Of a stretch of 64,000 nucleotides of DNA, positions 15,994 to 27,166 are shown in pieces; the first letter of the stretch is position 1; every line of letters begins with the position of its first letter. The DNA is from Hypericibacter sp049323455 (lineage in GTDB: Bacteria > Pseudomonadota > Alphaproteobacteria > Dongiales > Dongiaceae): the NCBI GenBank assembly GCA_049323455.1, contig JBMONF010000019.1, positions 248,001 through 312,000 of the forward strand. Direction: 5' to 3'. Below the pieces are notes generated by a model. The model worked only from the letters and a program-made list of their open reading frames with translations. It was not told where the DNA came from and did not search any database. The position numbers were made by a program, and so were the translations under genes.

Positions 15994-16416
15994 TCAATCG
16001 TCCTCCGCCCTGCGCGCGGCGGCCGCAGGGCTGCGTCGCGTGGCGCGCAGGCGGCGCGGCTTCGATAGGTGGCGTTTCGCGCGGCCGTCGAACCGGCGCC
16101 GGAACTCCTCGAGCCGGCGCAGCGCCGCATCGAAGGCGTCGCGGATCGCGACATGCGCGTCCTCGTGCGCGTGATCGAGCGGCGGGTTGCGGTTCACCGG
16201 AATGGAGCCGCGCGGCATCTCGAGGCGAAGATTGACCGCGTAGAGCTTGCCTTGCTGCCGGCGGCGATTGGGCGCGGCGATGACCACATGGCAAGCGATC
16301 AGCCGGTCGCGGCCGAGCTTCAGCAGCTTGGCGGCGCGCCGGCGCACGGCCATCTCGAGCGAGGGTGACGGCGCGAGGTTGCGGTAGCTGATGGTGAGGG
16401 ACGGGGCTTCGTTCAT
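15994..16416 (-). CDS. HPF/RaiA-like ribosome-associated protein
   Basis: 140-residue protein with a single S30AE/HPF-type domain at residues about 7-105: LTISYRNLAPSPSLEMAVRRRAAKLLKL, CHVVIAAPNRRRQQGKLYAVNLRLEMP, and HAHEDAHVAIRDAFDAALRRLEEF. Proteins of this fold bind the small subunit decoding site and help ribosome hibernation; short variants like this are also called sigma-54 modulation proteins. The C-terminal third is Arg-rich and low complexity, unlike the dimerisation domain of long HPF. The ATG at 16416 (MNEAPS) was chosen because it directly precedes the domain. Confidence 0.85.
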   Translation of the reverse strand: MNEAPSLTISYRNLAPSPSLEMAVRRRAAKLLKLGRDRLIACHVVIAAPNRRRQQGKLYAVNLRLEMPRGSIPVNRNPPLDHAHEDAHVAIRDAFDAALRRLEEFRRRFDGRAKRHLSKPRRLRATRRSPAAAARRAEDD

Positions 16417-16538
16417 GGAGGGCCTCTCTTCTGCCAGATCTGCCAGAACGTTCGGGAACCGCCAGCGATCGCATCGCCCTAGCGCCGGCCGCACGGAGAT
16501 CGATCGCGGCGGCCGCGGCGAGGCGGCGGCGCAGCCTC

Positions 16539-16778
16539 TCAGCCGCGGCGCTCCTCTTCCTCGGTGATCTCGTTGGCGGCGAGGATATCGCAGAGCTGCG
16601 CCACCCGCCCTTTGGGCGCGCGCTCGGTCACTTGCGGAAGCTCCTCGTTCTCGTTGAGCCAGGTGAAGGCCTCCAGCAGCTCGGCGGCGGTGGCGCCGGT
16701 GGCGATGATCTCGGCGATGCGGCCATCGTCCAGCTCGCCGACGATGGAATGGATTTCTTCGCGTGTCAGGCGCGTCAT
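16539..16778 (-). CDS. Small acidic conserved protein of unknown function
   Basis: 79 residues, soluble and acidic. An N-terminal helix (LTREEIHSIVGELDDGRIAEIIATG) is followed by a segment rich in Ala/Glu (TAAELLEAFTWLNENEELP) and a C-terminal segment KGRVAQLCDILAANEITEEEE. I recognise it only as the type of small protein often annotated hypothetical in alphaproteobacteria. GGGGAG before the ATG and a sharply coding-like composition support it as real. It lies 45 bases downstream of the polX start on the same strand order (polX is encoded to the right and ends at 16824), so it may share its transcript. Confidence 0.7.
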   Translation of the reverse strand: MTRLTREEIHSIVGELDDGRIAEIIATGATAAELLEAFTWLNENEELPQVTERAPKGRVAQLCDILAANEITEEEERRG

Positions 16779-16823
16779 GGCATCTCCCCTGTGCAAGTCC
16801 CCTGGCGATCGTCCTCTATGGAA

Positions 16824-18623
16824 TTACATGGTTGCGGCCAGCAGGCGCTTCAACTCTGCCAAAGGCCGCGTGTTGAGCACGTTCGCGGGCTCGAGCCAGC
16901 CGCGGCGCGCCTGGCCGACGCCGAAACGCAGATTGGCGAAGTCGCTCGGGCGGTGCGCATCGGAGCCGATGGCGACCAGCACGCCGGCTTCCTTGGCCGC
17001 GCGGGCATAGACCTCCGTGAGGTCGAGCCGCTCGGGCTGGGCATTGAGCTCCAGGAAGCAGCCACGCTGGCGCGCCTGCTCGATCACGCGCGCCATGTCG
17101 AAACGCATGGCCTCGCGGCTGCCCAAAAGCCGTCCCTCGGGATGGGCCAGGATCGAGAAATGCGGATGCTCCATGGCGCGCAGGAGGCGTGCGGTCTGTT
17201 TCTCCGGCGGCAGATTGAAGGCGCCGTGAACGGCGCCGATCACGAGATCGAGCTGCTTCAGGATCGTGTCCGGCAGGTCGAGCTCGCCGTTCTCGAGGAT
17301 GTCCACCTCGATGCCCTTGAGCAGGCGAACGCCCTTGAGTTTCTCGTTGAGCCGGTCGATCTCGTCGATCTGCCGGCCGAGCCGGCGCGCATCGAGCCCG
17401 TGCGCGATGCCGAGCCGGCGCGAGTGCTCGGTGACGGCGAGATAGGAAAGACCGTGGCGGCGTGCCGCCTCGGCCATCTCCGCGATGGTCGCCTGGCCGT
17501 CGCTGGCCTTGCTGTGGCAATGGAGATCGCCCTTGAGGTCGCCGAGCTCGACCAACGTCGGCAGCGGGCCCTTGCGCGCGGCCTCGACCTCGCCCTGGTC
17601 CTCGCGCAGCTCGGGCGGGATGAAGCGCAAGCCCACGGCGCGGTAGACCGATTCTTCGCTTTCTCCCGCCACCGCGCGATCGCCCTTGAACACGCCGTAC
17701 TCGTTGATCTTGAGGCCGCGCGCCTGGGCGATCTTGCGGATCGCGATATTGTGCGCCTTGCTGCCGGTGAAATAGACCAGCGCCGCGCCGTAGCTTTCCG
17801 TCGGCACCACCCGCAAATCGACCTGCAGCCCGCTCGCCAGGACCACGGTCGCGCGCGTCGGTCCTTTGGCCAGGACCTTGGCGACACGATCATAGGCCAC
17901 GAAGCGTTCGATCACCGGCGCGGAGTCGCGCGCCGTCGCGAGGATGTCGAGATCGCCCACCGTCTCGCGGGCGCGCCGATAGCTGCCGGCGACGACGCAG
18001 CGGCCGAGCCCGGCGGCACCCTCGAGATGCTTGACCAGCGCCTCGGCTTCGGGGGTCGCCGCTGCCAGCAGCAGGCGGCGCGGCTTGACGGTTTCCTTCT
18101 TGGCCGCTCCCGCGATGCCGGCGATCGACTTGGCGCCGAAGCCCGGCAGGCCTTCGAGCTTGCCGGCCGCAGCCGCGCGCTCGAGCCCCGCCAGCGAGGC
18201 GATGCCGAGCTTGTCGTGCAGCAGCTTGGCGCGCTTGGGCCCGATGCCCGGCACGCGCAGCAATTCGACCAGCCCCGCCGGCCGTTCGCCATGCAGCCGG
18301 TCGAGCATGGCCGAATGGCCGGTCTCCACGATCTCCGCGATCTTGCCGGCGAGATCCTCGCCGATGCCCGGCAGCTCGGTCAGATCCCGGCCCTCGGCGA
18401 GCAGATCCGCCGCCGGCCGATCGAGGCCCCTGAGCGTGCGCGCCGCCTGGCGATAGGCGCGCACGCGGAACGGATTGGCGCTCTCGATCTCGAGCAGATC
18501 GGCGATCTCGTCGAAGAGCGCGGCGATTTCGTCGTTGCGCGGCGGGGGGCCCTTGCGTCGCACGCGTGGCGACGATTTGCCCGCGCCGCGGCTCGGCACC
18601 TTGCGCTTAATGCCGCGGGTCAT
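16824..18623 (-). CDS. polX: DNA polymerase/3'-5' exonuclease PolX
   Basis: 599-residue family X DNA polymerase fused to a PHP phosphoesterase, expected in short-gap base-excision repair. Residues 30-180 hold the helix-hairpin-helix lyase-like part (LPGIGEDLAGKIAEI, VPGIGPKRAKLL). The polymerase palm is at about 185-340, with GSYRR (213-217), catalytic aspartates in GDLDIL (Asp224, Asp226) and Asp269 (QVDLR). The PHP domain at about 362-590 has GDLHCHSKASDG (365-376), AVTEHS, KGIEVDIL, and HPEGR, all metal-binding. The N-terminal 28 residues are a basic tail (KRKVPSRGAGK). All catalytic residues look intact. Confidence 0.95.
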   Translation of the reverse strand: MTRGIKRKVPSRGAGKSSPRVRRKGPPPRNDEIAALFDEIADLLEIESANPFRVRAYRQAARTLRGLDRPAADLLAEGRDLTELPGIGEDLAGKIAEIVETGHSAMLDRLHGERPAGLVELLRVPGIGPKRAKLLHDKLGIASLAGLERAAAAGKLEGLPGFGAKSIAGIAGAAKKETVKPRRLLLAAATPEAEALVKHLEGAAGLGRCVVAGSYRRARETVGDLDILATARDSAPVIERFVAYDRVAKVLAKGPTRATVVLASGLQVDLRVVPTESYGAALVYFTGSKAHNIAIRKIAQARGLKINEYGVFKGDRAVAGESEESVYRAVGLRFIPPELREDQGEVEAARKGPLPTLVELGDLKGDLHCHSKASDGQATIAEMAEAARRHGLSYLAVTEHSRRLGIAHGLDARRLGRQIDEIDRLNEKLKGVRLLKGIEVDILENGELDLPDTILKQLDLVIGAVHGAFNLPPEKQTARLLRAMEHPHFSILAHPEGRLLGSREAMRFDMARVIEQARQRGCFLELNAQPERLDLTEVYARAAKEAGVLVAIGSDAHRPSDFANLRFGVGQARRGWLEPANVLNTRPLAELKRLLAATM

Positions 18624-18774
18624 GCTCGCTGCTTCGCTGCCTCAATGCACGAAACCCTACCGCTGTCTCTCTCTCCTTGCCGAAGGGCCGAGAATCGAGA
18701 ACCCGCCGAAATCGCCCATTATCGTCCCGATCTTTCCGCAGAAAAGGCTTCGGCGATCCTGCAATTGACCGGGA

Positions 18775-19755
18775 TCATCGCGCGCGAAAATGCCAGCGCA
18801 CCACCATCTTCAACGGCGCCGCATAATCTTCCATCCCGGCGAGCTGGATCGTCTTCTCGCCGCTCTGATCCGCATAAGCGCCGGTGAGCGGCAGGCCGAC
18901 GAATTTCAAGGCCTCCTCGTATTCGCCGTAGGCGTTCGGAAGGAAGGCGAGCCGAGCGGTTTTCGTCCCCTCCTGCGTCGTCTCTTCGACGGCGACCTGG
19001 ATCGCCGGCAGCGTCAGCATGACGCTGATCAAATCCTTGGCCGTATCGACCTCGACGACCGGCGCGCCGATCGCACCGGGGTCGGCCGCATCGATCGCGT
19101 GGCTGCCCTTGCGGCTGCGGGTCGAGGTGCAGATGTTATCGGTCTGATAACAGAGAGGGTCATAAACGACGTCCTTGCGCCACTCCTCGAGTTTGACGTC
19201 GCCGCCCAAGGGCGCCGCCGAATTGCCAGCCGGCCGCCACGGCTGGTAGCGAGGCGGGCTCGCCGCGTCGAAGGCCTGTGCCGAGGCGGCGAGTGCGCCG
19301 ACGCCCTGGCCCATGGCCTGCAGCTGGCCCTGCATCCCCGGCTGCTGCGCCATCCGCATGACGAGGTTCTGTATGCAAGCTTCGTCGTCGCCGCAGGCTT
19401 CCACGGCCTGCTGCATCTCCTGCATCAGGGCGGCATTGTCGGTGGCGACCTGGGCGCCTTGGGCATTGAGCGCCGCCGCCCCCGCCTCGACCTCGGCCTG
19501 ATGCGCCGGGTCGCTCATACCGAATTTCTGCAACGGCTGGGCCTGAAGCTCATAGCTCGTCTCGAGGCGGCGCATGACACGCCACTCGGTCGAGTCCGTG
19601 CTGTTGATCTTGCCCGCATGCGTCCCCTCGATCGCGATCTCGATCTCGAGGATGGCGCTTCGGCCGGGTTCGGCCGGCGTCTGCGCCGCCGATGCGGCAC
19701 CCGGCCAGATGAAGGCCGCGACGAGCCATAGCGCAACCAGCAGCAACCGCCCCAT
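18775..19755 (-). CDS. Secreted protein of unknown function, cysteine-containing
   Basis: 326-residue protein with a signal peptide (MGRLLLVALWLVAAFIW, cleavage near ASA-A at 23-24) and no further membrane segment, so periplasmic or exported. The N-terminal part has a beta-rich segment (AILEIEIAIEGTHAGKINSTDSTEW, described in pieces), then a Gln/Ala-rich helical stretch with a CGDDEAC pair, a Pro-rich linker, a DPLCYQTDNIC pair and a C-terminal beta-rich part. The paired cysteines suggest disulfides. I do not recognise a family. It is divergent from the archease-rtcB genes, 223 bases apart. The ATG at 19755 was chosen because it begins the signal peptide. Confidence 0.72.
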   Translation of the reverse strand: MGRLLLVALWLVAAFIWPGAASAAQTPAEPGRSAILEIEIAIEGTHAGKINSTDSTEWRVMRRLETSYELQAQPLQKFGMSDPAHQAEVEAGAAALNAQGAQVATDNAALMQEMQQAVEACGDDEACIQNLVMRMAQQPGMQGQLQAMGQGVGALAASAQAFDAASPPRYQPWRPAGNSAAPLGGDVKLEEWRKDVVYDPLCYQTDNICTSTRSRKGSHAIDAADPGAIGAPVVEVDTAKDLISVMLTLPAIQVAVEETTQEGTKTARLAFLPNAYGEYEEALKFVGLPLTGAYADQSGEKTIQLAGMEDYAAPLKMVVRWHFRAR

Positions 19756-19978
19756 GAGACTTTCCTCCCCCTCGGGCTTGGACCCACGAACCCAAGAATA
19801 AACTAGCACGGCGAGCGGAATCCTTCTCTTGACTCAAGTCAACGCGGCGCAATGGGCCGAGTGGCAGTCTTTTCCCGCTCCTCCCCCGAGACACTTTTCG
19901 GCGCGCCGACCGCGAGGCGCGCTAAGATCGGCCCGGCAGACCAGGAGAAAGGCGGCTCCCGATGCCGCAACCCAGGAC

Positions 19979-20437
19979 ATGAGCCCCGCTCGCACCCCGT
20001 CCCAACCGCGGCGCTGGTCGCATTTCCCGCACGGCGCCGACGTCGGGCTCATCGGCGAGGGGCCGACGCGCGAGGCCGCGTTCGCGGCTTGCGCCGAGGC
20101 CATGACCGCCGCGATCTGCGATCCGGGGGCGGTGGCGCCGACGCAGGCCGTGACGATCGTTTGCGAGGCGGCCGACGACGAGCTGTTGCTCTATGCTTTC
20201 CTCAACGCGCTGGTGTTCGAGATGGCGACGCGGCGCATGCTGTTCGGCCGCGCCGACGTGAAGATCTCCGATGCCGGCGGGCAGCATCGCAAGCTCGATG
20301 CCACCCTCTGGGGCGAGCCGGTCGAGCCCGCCCGCCATCAGCCCGCGGTCGAGGTCAAGGGCGCCACCATGACGATGCTGCGCGTGGCGCGCCTGCCCGA
20401 CGGAGGCTGGCAAGCGCGCTGCGTCGTCGACGTGTAA
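19979..20437 (+). CDS. Archease, RtcB cofactor
   Basis: 152-residue archease. The family metal-binding start is seen as SHFPHGADVGLIGEGPT (His18, Asp21), followed by an Ala-rich helix (REAAFAACAEAMTA), LLLYAFLNALVFEM and the C-terminal signature PAVEVKGATMTMLRV...CVVDV. Archeases speed guanylylation and multiple turnover of the RNA ligase RtcB, which is encoded 12 bases downstream. The ATG at 19979 was chosen because it directly precedes the domain; the frame is open further upstream without similarity. The gene opens the RNA-repair operon. Confidence 0.92.
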   Translation: MSPARTPSQPRRWSHFPHGADVGLIGEGPTREAAFAACAEAMTAAICDPGAVAPTQAVTIVCEAADDELLLYAFLNALVFEMATRRMLFGRADVKISDAGGQHRKLDATLWGEPVEPARHQPAVEVKGATMTMLRVARLPDGGWQARCVVDV

Positions 20438-20449
20438 GAGGCATAGCCC

Positions 20450-21900
<1,451 letters not shown>

Positions 21901-21904
<4 letters not shown>

Positions 21905-22023
21905 TGTCCGTGAAGGAACGCTGGATCGACGATGGGCGTTCTCCCACCTTCGCGATGCTCGCCTCTGCCGGCGTGAAGGCGGTGGGACGCGCTCGCGCTC
22001 ATGCAGATATCCCCGCATGCTGA
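21901..22023 (+). CDS. Possible 40-residue coupled small protein
   Basis: An ATG overlaps the rtcB stop as ATGA, opening a 40-codon frame (begins MMSVKERWIDDGRS, ends ADIPAC) that stops 16 bases before the next gene. The terminal TGA merges with the GAGGAGG ribosome site of that gene, so its translation could couple rtcB to the phosphoribosyltransferase. No family recognised; it may be leader-like filler rather than a protein. Confidence 0.3.
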
Positions 22024-22039
22024 GGAGGTGACGGCCGAC

Positions 22040-23449
22040 ATGGACGAGTCTGCCGCCCTCGGCGCCGATCTTCTCGCCGGTATCGATCCGCGCTCGAGCC
22101 TGCTGCTGACCGATCTCTATCAGTTCAGCATGATCGAGGCCTATCTCGCATCCGGCCAAACCGACACGGCCGTGTTCGAATTCTTCGTCCGCAAGCTGCC
22201 GGAGCGCCGCGGCTTCCTGATCGCCGCCGGCCTGGCCCAGGCGCTCGACTGGCTCGAGAATCTTCGCGCGCAGCCGGCCGAGCTCGATTGGCTGAAGCGC
22301 AGCGGTCGCTTCAGCCGGCGGCTGATCGATTATCTGGCGAACTTGCGTTTCGAAGGCGAGGTCGATGCCATTGCCGAGGGAACGGTCGTGTTCGGCAACG
22401 AGCCGCTGTTGCGGGTGGTGGCGCCGTTGCCGGTGGCCCAGCTGGTCGAGACGCGGCTCATCAACATTCTGCATTATCAGACGCTGATCGCCGCCAAGGC
22501 CGCGCGCCTGGCCCTCGCGGCCCCCGGCAAGCTGCTGGTCGATTTCGGCTTGCGGCGCGCGCACGGCGCCGATGCGGGCCTGATGGCGGCGCGCGCCGCC
22601 TATATCGCGGGCTTCGCCGGCACCGCCACCGTGCTGGCCGAGCCCGTCTTCGGCATCCCGATCTACGGCACCATGGCCCATTCCTTCATCCAGGTGCATG
22701 ACGACGAGACGCAAGCCTTCGAGGCCTTCGCGCACGCCCATCGCCGCAACATCACGCTCCTGATCGATACCTACGACACCGCGGCTGCGGCGCACCGGGT
22801 GGTGGCGCTGGTGCCCCGGCTTGCCGCCGCCGGGATCGGGGTCACGGGCGTGCGCATCGATTCGGGCGACCTCCTCGCGCTCTCGCGCCAGGTGCGCGAG
22901 ATTCTCGATCGGGGCGGGCTCGGGCATGTGGGCATCTTCGCCAGCGGCGGGCTCGACGAGGACAACATCCTGGCGATGGAGCGCGCGCAGGCGCCCATCG
23001 CCGGCTACGGCATCGGCACCAGCCTCACCACCTCGAGCGACGCGGCGGCACTCGATTGCGCCTACAAGCTCCAGGAATATGCGGGGCTCGCAAGGCGCAA
23101 GCGCTCGACCGGCAAGGCGACCTGGCCGGGGCGCAAGCAGGTCTGGCGGCGCAAAGGCGCCGATGGCCGGTTCGAGCGCGATCTGATCGCGCGCGAGGGC
23201 GAATTGCTCGACCCCGCCTGGCGGGAAGCCGAGCCGCTCATGGCACCCGTCATGCGCAAGGGCCGGCGGCTGGCGCCCGACCCCGGCCTCGCTGCGATCC
23301 GCGAGCGGGCGGCGGCCCAGTTGGGCAGCCTGCCCGAGCCTTTGCGCCGGCTCGAGCCCGACGCCCTCTATCCGGTCGCGGTCTCGCCCGGGCTCGAGGC
23401 GCTGGCGGCCGAGGTGGACCGCCGGCTGGGAATCGGGAAGGGAGGCTGA
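22040..23449 (+). CDS. pncB: Nicotinate phosphoribosyltransferase
   Basis: 469-residue enzyme converting nicotinate and PRPP to nicotinate mononucleotide for NAD salvage. Family landmarks: LLTDLYQFSMIEAYL at the start, FFVRKLPERRGFLIAAG, VDFGLRRAHGADAG, PIYGTMAHSFIQ (with the active-site His), LLIDTYDT, GVRIDSGDL and the phosphate-binding FASGGLDE, then GIGTSLTTSSD. GAGGAGGTGA about 10 bases upstream fixes the start at 22040. It is followed after 3 bases by another phosphoribosyltransferase and preceded by rtcB, so these genes probably share a transcript. Confidence 0.93.
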   Translation: MDESAALGADLLAGIDPRSSLLLTDLYQFSMIEAYLASGQTDTAVFEFFVRKLPERRGFLIAAGLAQALDWLENLRAQPAELDWLKRSGRFSRRLIDYLANLRFEGEVDAIAEGTVVFGNEPLLRVVAPLPVAQLVETRLINILHYQTLIAAKAARLALAAPGKLLVDFGLRRAHGADAGLMAARAAYIAGFAGTATVLAEPVFGIPIYGTMAHSFIQVHDDETQAFEAFAHAHRRNITLLIDTYDTAAAAHRVVALVPRLAAAGIGVTGVRIDSGDLLALSRQVREILDRGGLGHVGIFASGGLDEDNILAMERAQAPIAGYGIGTSLTTSSDAAALDCAYKLQEYAGLARRKRSTGKATWPGRKQVWRRKGADGRFERDLIAREGELLDPAWREAEPLMAPVMRKGRRLAPDPGLAAIRERAAAQLGSLPEPLRRLEPDALYPVAVSPGLEALAAEVDRRLGIGKGG

Positions 23450-23452
23450 ATC

Positions 23453-24109
23453 ATGCTGTTCGCCGATCGCACCGATGCGGGCCGTCAGCTGGCCGCGGCG
23501 CTGCGTCGCTTCAAGGACCAGAATCCCGTGGTGCTGGCCCTGCCGCGCGGCGGCGTCACCGTCGGCTTCGAGATCGCCGTGGCGCTCGGCTGCCCGCTCG
23601 ATCTGCTGCTGGTGCGCAAGATCGGCGCGCCGATGCAACCCGAGCTGGCGGTGGGCGCGGTGGTGGACGGGCCCGAGCCGCAGATCGTGACCAACGAGGA
23701 CGTGCTGGCGGCGCTCGATCTGCCGAAGGATTATGTCGAGCGGGCGGCCCAGCGCGAGCTCGTCGAGATCCAGCGCCGGCGCGATCTCTATCTCAAGGGC
23801 CGGGAGCGCCCGGTCCTTGCCGGGGCCACCGCCATCGTGGTGGATGACGGGATCGCCACCGGCGCCACGGCACGCGCGGCGCTGCGGGCCGCGAGGCGGC
23901 AGCGCACGCGCCGGTTGGTGCTGGCCGTGCCGGTGGCGCCGCCCGAGACCGTGGCCGAGCTCAAGGCGGAATGCGACGAGATCGTCTGCCTGGCGCAGCC
24001 GGAAGCCTTCGGCGCCATCGGCTTCTTCTATGCCGAGTTCCATCAGCTCGACGACGCCGAAGTGATCCGCCTCCTCGACGAGGCGGCGAAGCGGCGGGCC
24101 AAGCCTTGA
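23453..24109 (+). CDS. Phosphoribosyltransferase-family protein
   Basis: 218-residue type I phosphoribosyltransferase-fold protein. The PRPP-binding motif is VVDDGIATGATA (129-140); the N-terminal part has LALPRGGVTVGFEIAVALG and LLLVRKIGAP, and the hood region includes EIVCLAQPEAFGAIGFFY. This pattern matches the widespread bacterial family often annotated as putative phosphoribosyltransferase, sometimes fused to or paired with dienelactone-hydrolase-like proteins. The substrate base is unknown. It starts 3 bases after the nicotinate enzyme, which suggests coupled expression and possibly a salvage role. Confidence 0.9.
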   Translation: MLFADRTDAGRQLAAALRRFKDQNPVVLALPRGGVTVGFEIAVALGCPLDLLLVRKIGAPMQPELAVGAVVDGPEPQIVTNEDVLAALDLPKDYVERAAQRELVEIQRRRDLYLKGRERPVLAGATAIVVDDGIATGATARAALRAARRQRTRRLVLAVPVAPPETVAELKAECDEIVCLAQPEAFGAIGFFYAEFHQLDDAEVIRLLDEAAKRRAKP

Positions 24110-24159
24110 GGCTGCGCTCTGGTTCGGCGCCTTCTCCTCTGACTTGAGGCGCGCGATGA

Positions 24160-24335
24160 GCACCCCCTCCCTACCCTCCCCCGTCAAGGCAGGGGTATCG
24201 CATGTGACGCCCTCATCCTTCGAGACGGCCGCTTCGCGGCCTCCTCAGGACGAGGGGGTCTCACGAAATCTCGCGGATTTCCTCACGCCTCGCGGAGGGC
24301 CGAAGGCCCGTCTCGAAGGGGGAGGGGTATCGGCT
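24160..24335. repeat. Composite intergenic repeat (families C and D)
   Basis: Begins with a 23-base C-rich run that recurs exactly at 36210-36232. Then 24191-24255 matches the reverse complement of 58998-59062 at about 60 of 65 bases, with the core CCTTCGAGACGGCCGCTTCG and its mirrored half. A CGCGGATTTCCTC segment and a TCTCGAAGGG end follow. It lies between convergent genes. Confidence 0.7.
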
Positions 24336-24358
24336 CGTTATTCGACGCCGCGCCGCGC

Positions 24359-24835
24359 TCAGAGATCGGGATCGACCAGGCGGCGCAGCCGGAGGCTCGC
24401 GGTCAGCGCGAAGCGCAGCAGAACCGCCTTGCGCCGGCTGGCGTTGAGCGCGGCCGCGGTACTCTCGCGCAGGATCTCGGCGCCATAGGCGTCGGCGACG
24501 ATCAGGCCGCATTCGTCGGGCAGCAGCTCTTGCGGGAAATCCATCGGCACCGCGAAATAGAAATAGTCGCAGAATTCGCGATATTCCGGCCATTTCTCGT
24601 CCGACAGGAAATCGGCGGGCGAGCTCTTGATCTCGACGATCACGGTCTCGCCGCGCTCGTTCACGCCGATCACGTCGGCGCGCCGGCCGTTGGCGAGCGA
24701 GAACTCGGCGAGCGTGCCGTAGCCGAGATGTTCGAGAAAGCGGCTTACGCCGCGCGCGAGCTTGAGCGCGATGTCGGGATCGTCGAGAGCCATGGCGATG
24801 CCCGACTCTGCCCGAGGCGGCGCGTCCTTGTCCAT
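24359..24835 (-). CDS. mmcB: MmcB-family DNA repair protein
   Basis: 158-residue protein of the MmcB (DUF1052) family, known in Caulobacter as an SOS-linked factor that protects against mitomycin C. The sequence follows the family closely: DPDIALKLARGVSRFLEHLG, LAEFSLANGRRADVIG, VIVEIKSSPADF, DEKWPEYREFCDYFYFAVP and the end SLRLRRLVDPDL. The ADVIG...VEIKSS block resembles a restriction-like nuclease core (D, E-x-K). The ATG at 24835 was chosen; alternatives at 24874 and 24943 only add non-conserved residues. No clear GTTC-N7-GTTC SOS box was found upstream. Confidence 0.9.
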   Translation of the reverse strand: MDKDAPPRAESGIAMALDDPDIALKLARGVSRFLEHLGYGTLAEFSLANGRRADVIGVNERGETVIVEIKSSPADFLSDEKWPEYREFCDYFYFAVPMDFPQELLPDECGLIVADAYGAEILRESTAAALNASRRKAVLLRFALTASLRLRRLVDPDL

Positions 24836-25062
24836 GGCGCGCCGCAGACGGCAAGGAAAGATCGGGCGTGACATCCGTCCGCGAAAATCGGTAGTAGAGG
24901 GGTCGGCGGGATGGACCGAGTGCTCGCCCCGCGAGCCTCTCACCCCGCAAGTTTCTCTCTCGACCGCCAGCGGAGACGGACCCGCAGTTGAGAAACGGGG
25001 ACCTCAAAGGAGAACGCCTGTCGGCGAGCTCGGCCGAGCCGGCGACGCCGCCAACGACGTTC

Positions 25063-25779
25063 ATGTCACGCGCCCGCCCCTCGCCCCTGCGCCGCCTGTT
25101 CCGCTGGGTCTTGCGGCTGGCGGCGAGCTTCCTGCTGTTCTCGGTGGCGCTCACGATCGTCTACAGCGTGGTGCCGCCGCCCGCCACCGTCCTGATGATC
25201 CAGGGGCTCTTGCGCGGCGACGGCTTGGCCAAGGACTGGGAGCCGATCGAGGCCATCTCGCCCCATCTGATCCGCAGCGTCATCGCGGCCGAGGATGCGC
25301 GCTTCTGCGAGCATAGCGGCTTCGACTGGGAGGCCATCGCCAAGGCCTGGCGCAGCATCGAGCGGGGCTCGAGCCGGCTTCGCGGCGGCTCCACCATCTC
25401 CAACCAGACCGCCAAGAACGTGTTCCTGTGGCCGGCGCGCAACTGGATCCGCAAGGGGCTCGAGGCCTACTTCACCGTGCTGATCGAGCTCATCTGGGGC
25501 AAGCAGCGCATCATGGAGGTCTATCTCAACGTGATCGAGTTCGGCCCCGGCGTCTATGGCGCCGAAGCCGCCTCGCAGCGCTTCTTCGGCAAGAGCGCTG
25601 CCGATCTCACGCGGCGCGAGGCGGCCCTGCTCGCAGCCGTGCTGCCCGATCCCGAACACTGGTCGGCCGCCAACCCCGGCCCCTATGTCCGCAGCCGCAC
25701 CGCGACAATCATGGTCCGCGCCAATGACGCGCCCGACGCGGGTGCCGCCGTCTGTCCGCCCGGCTCCGGACATTTCTGA
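25063..25779 (+). CDS. mtgA: Monofunctional peptidoglycan transglycosylase MtgA
   Basis: 238-residue inner-membrane glycosyltransferase (GT51) polymerising lipid II into glycan chains. One N-terminal membrane anchor (about 13-38, VLRLAASFLLFSVALTIVY), then the GT51 motifs: AAEDARFCEHSGFDW with catalytic Glu, RGGSTISNQTAKNVFLW, RKGLEAYFTVLIELIWGKQRIMEVYLNVIEFG in pieces, and EAASQRFFGKSAADLTRREAALLA. No transpeptidase domain follows. The ATG at 25063 has no strong ribosome site; an AAAGGAG lies 55 bases earlier in the same frame, so a non-ATG start nearer to it is possible. Confidence 0.92.
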   Translation: MSRARPSPLRRLFRWVLRLAASFLLFSVALTIVYSVVPPPATVLMIQGLLRGDGLAKDWEPIEAISPHLIRSVIAAEDARFCEHSGFDWEAIAKAWRSIERGSSRLRGGSTISNQTAKNVFLWPARNWIRKGLEAYFTVLIELIWGKQRIMEVYLNVIEFGPGVYGAEAASQRFFGKSAADLTRREAALLAAVLPDPEHWSAANPGPYVRSRTATIMVRANDAPDAGAAVCPPGSGHF

Positions 25780-25918
25780 CCCCGCCGTCCATCCCTCGAG
25801 GTCGAGACGCGACGGCTGAGCCTTTCCCTCACCAGCGGAGGGCACGGGCACGATCGTTCGCATCTGGCATGACGCCACACCGATCGCCGAGGCCCGACCC
25901 GAGGATCGCAAGAAACGG

Positions 25919-25980
25919 CCTCATGCTAAGCTTCTCGAAGCATGAGGCCGGCCTCGCCCTTCGACAGGCCCAGGGTGAGG
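25919..25980. repeat. Intergenic palindromic repeat, family B copy 1
   Basis: CCTCATGC and GCATGAGG bracket an AAGCTTCTCGAA centre, followed by CTTCGACAGG and CAGGGTGAGG. The same arrangement is at 40237-40322. This is a common alphaproteobacterial intergenic repeat shape, located here between convergent mtgA and the epimerase gene. Confidence 0.65.
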
Positions 25981-26001
25981 TGGGCGGCTAGATTGCAGGA
26001 C

Positions 26002-27027
<1,026 letters not shown>

Positions 27028-27166
27028 GGCGCGTTCCGGCTGCCGAAAAGGACCGGAGCGCGTTCTCTTCCCTTCTAGCACGCGGCGGGCGAACCGCCCG
27101 TGGCATCGCTGCGGCGTCGGGGTCGCGCGATGACAAGATTACGAAATATCTCCTGCGCCATGTCGC

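Noticed and set aside
16632..18887. A 751-codon open frame on the forward strand
   Set aside because: It is antisense to polX, whose catalytic motifs are intact; no domain is recognisable in the antisense product.
24836..25062. SOS (LexA) box before mmcB
   Set aside because: Expected from Caulobacter, but no GTTC-N7-GTTC sequence or near match was found between mmcB and mtgA.
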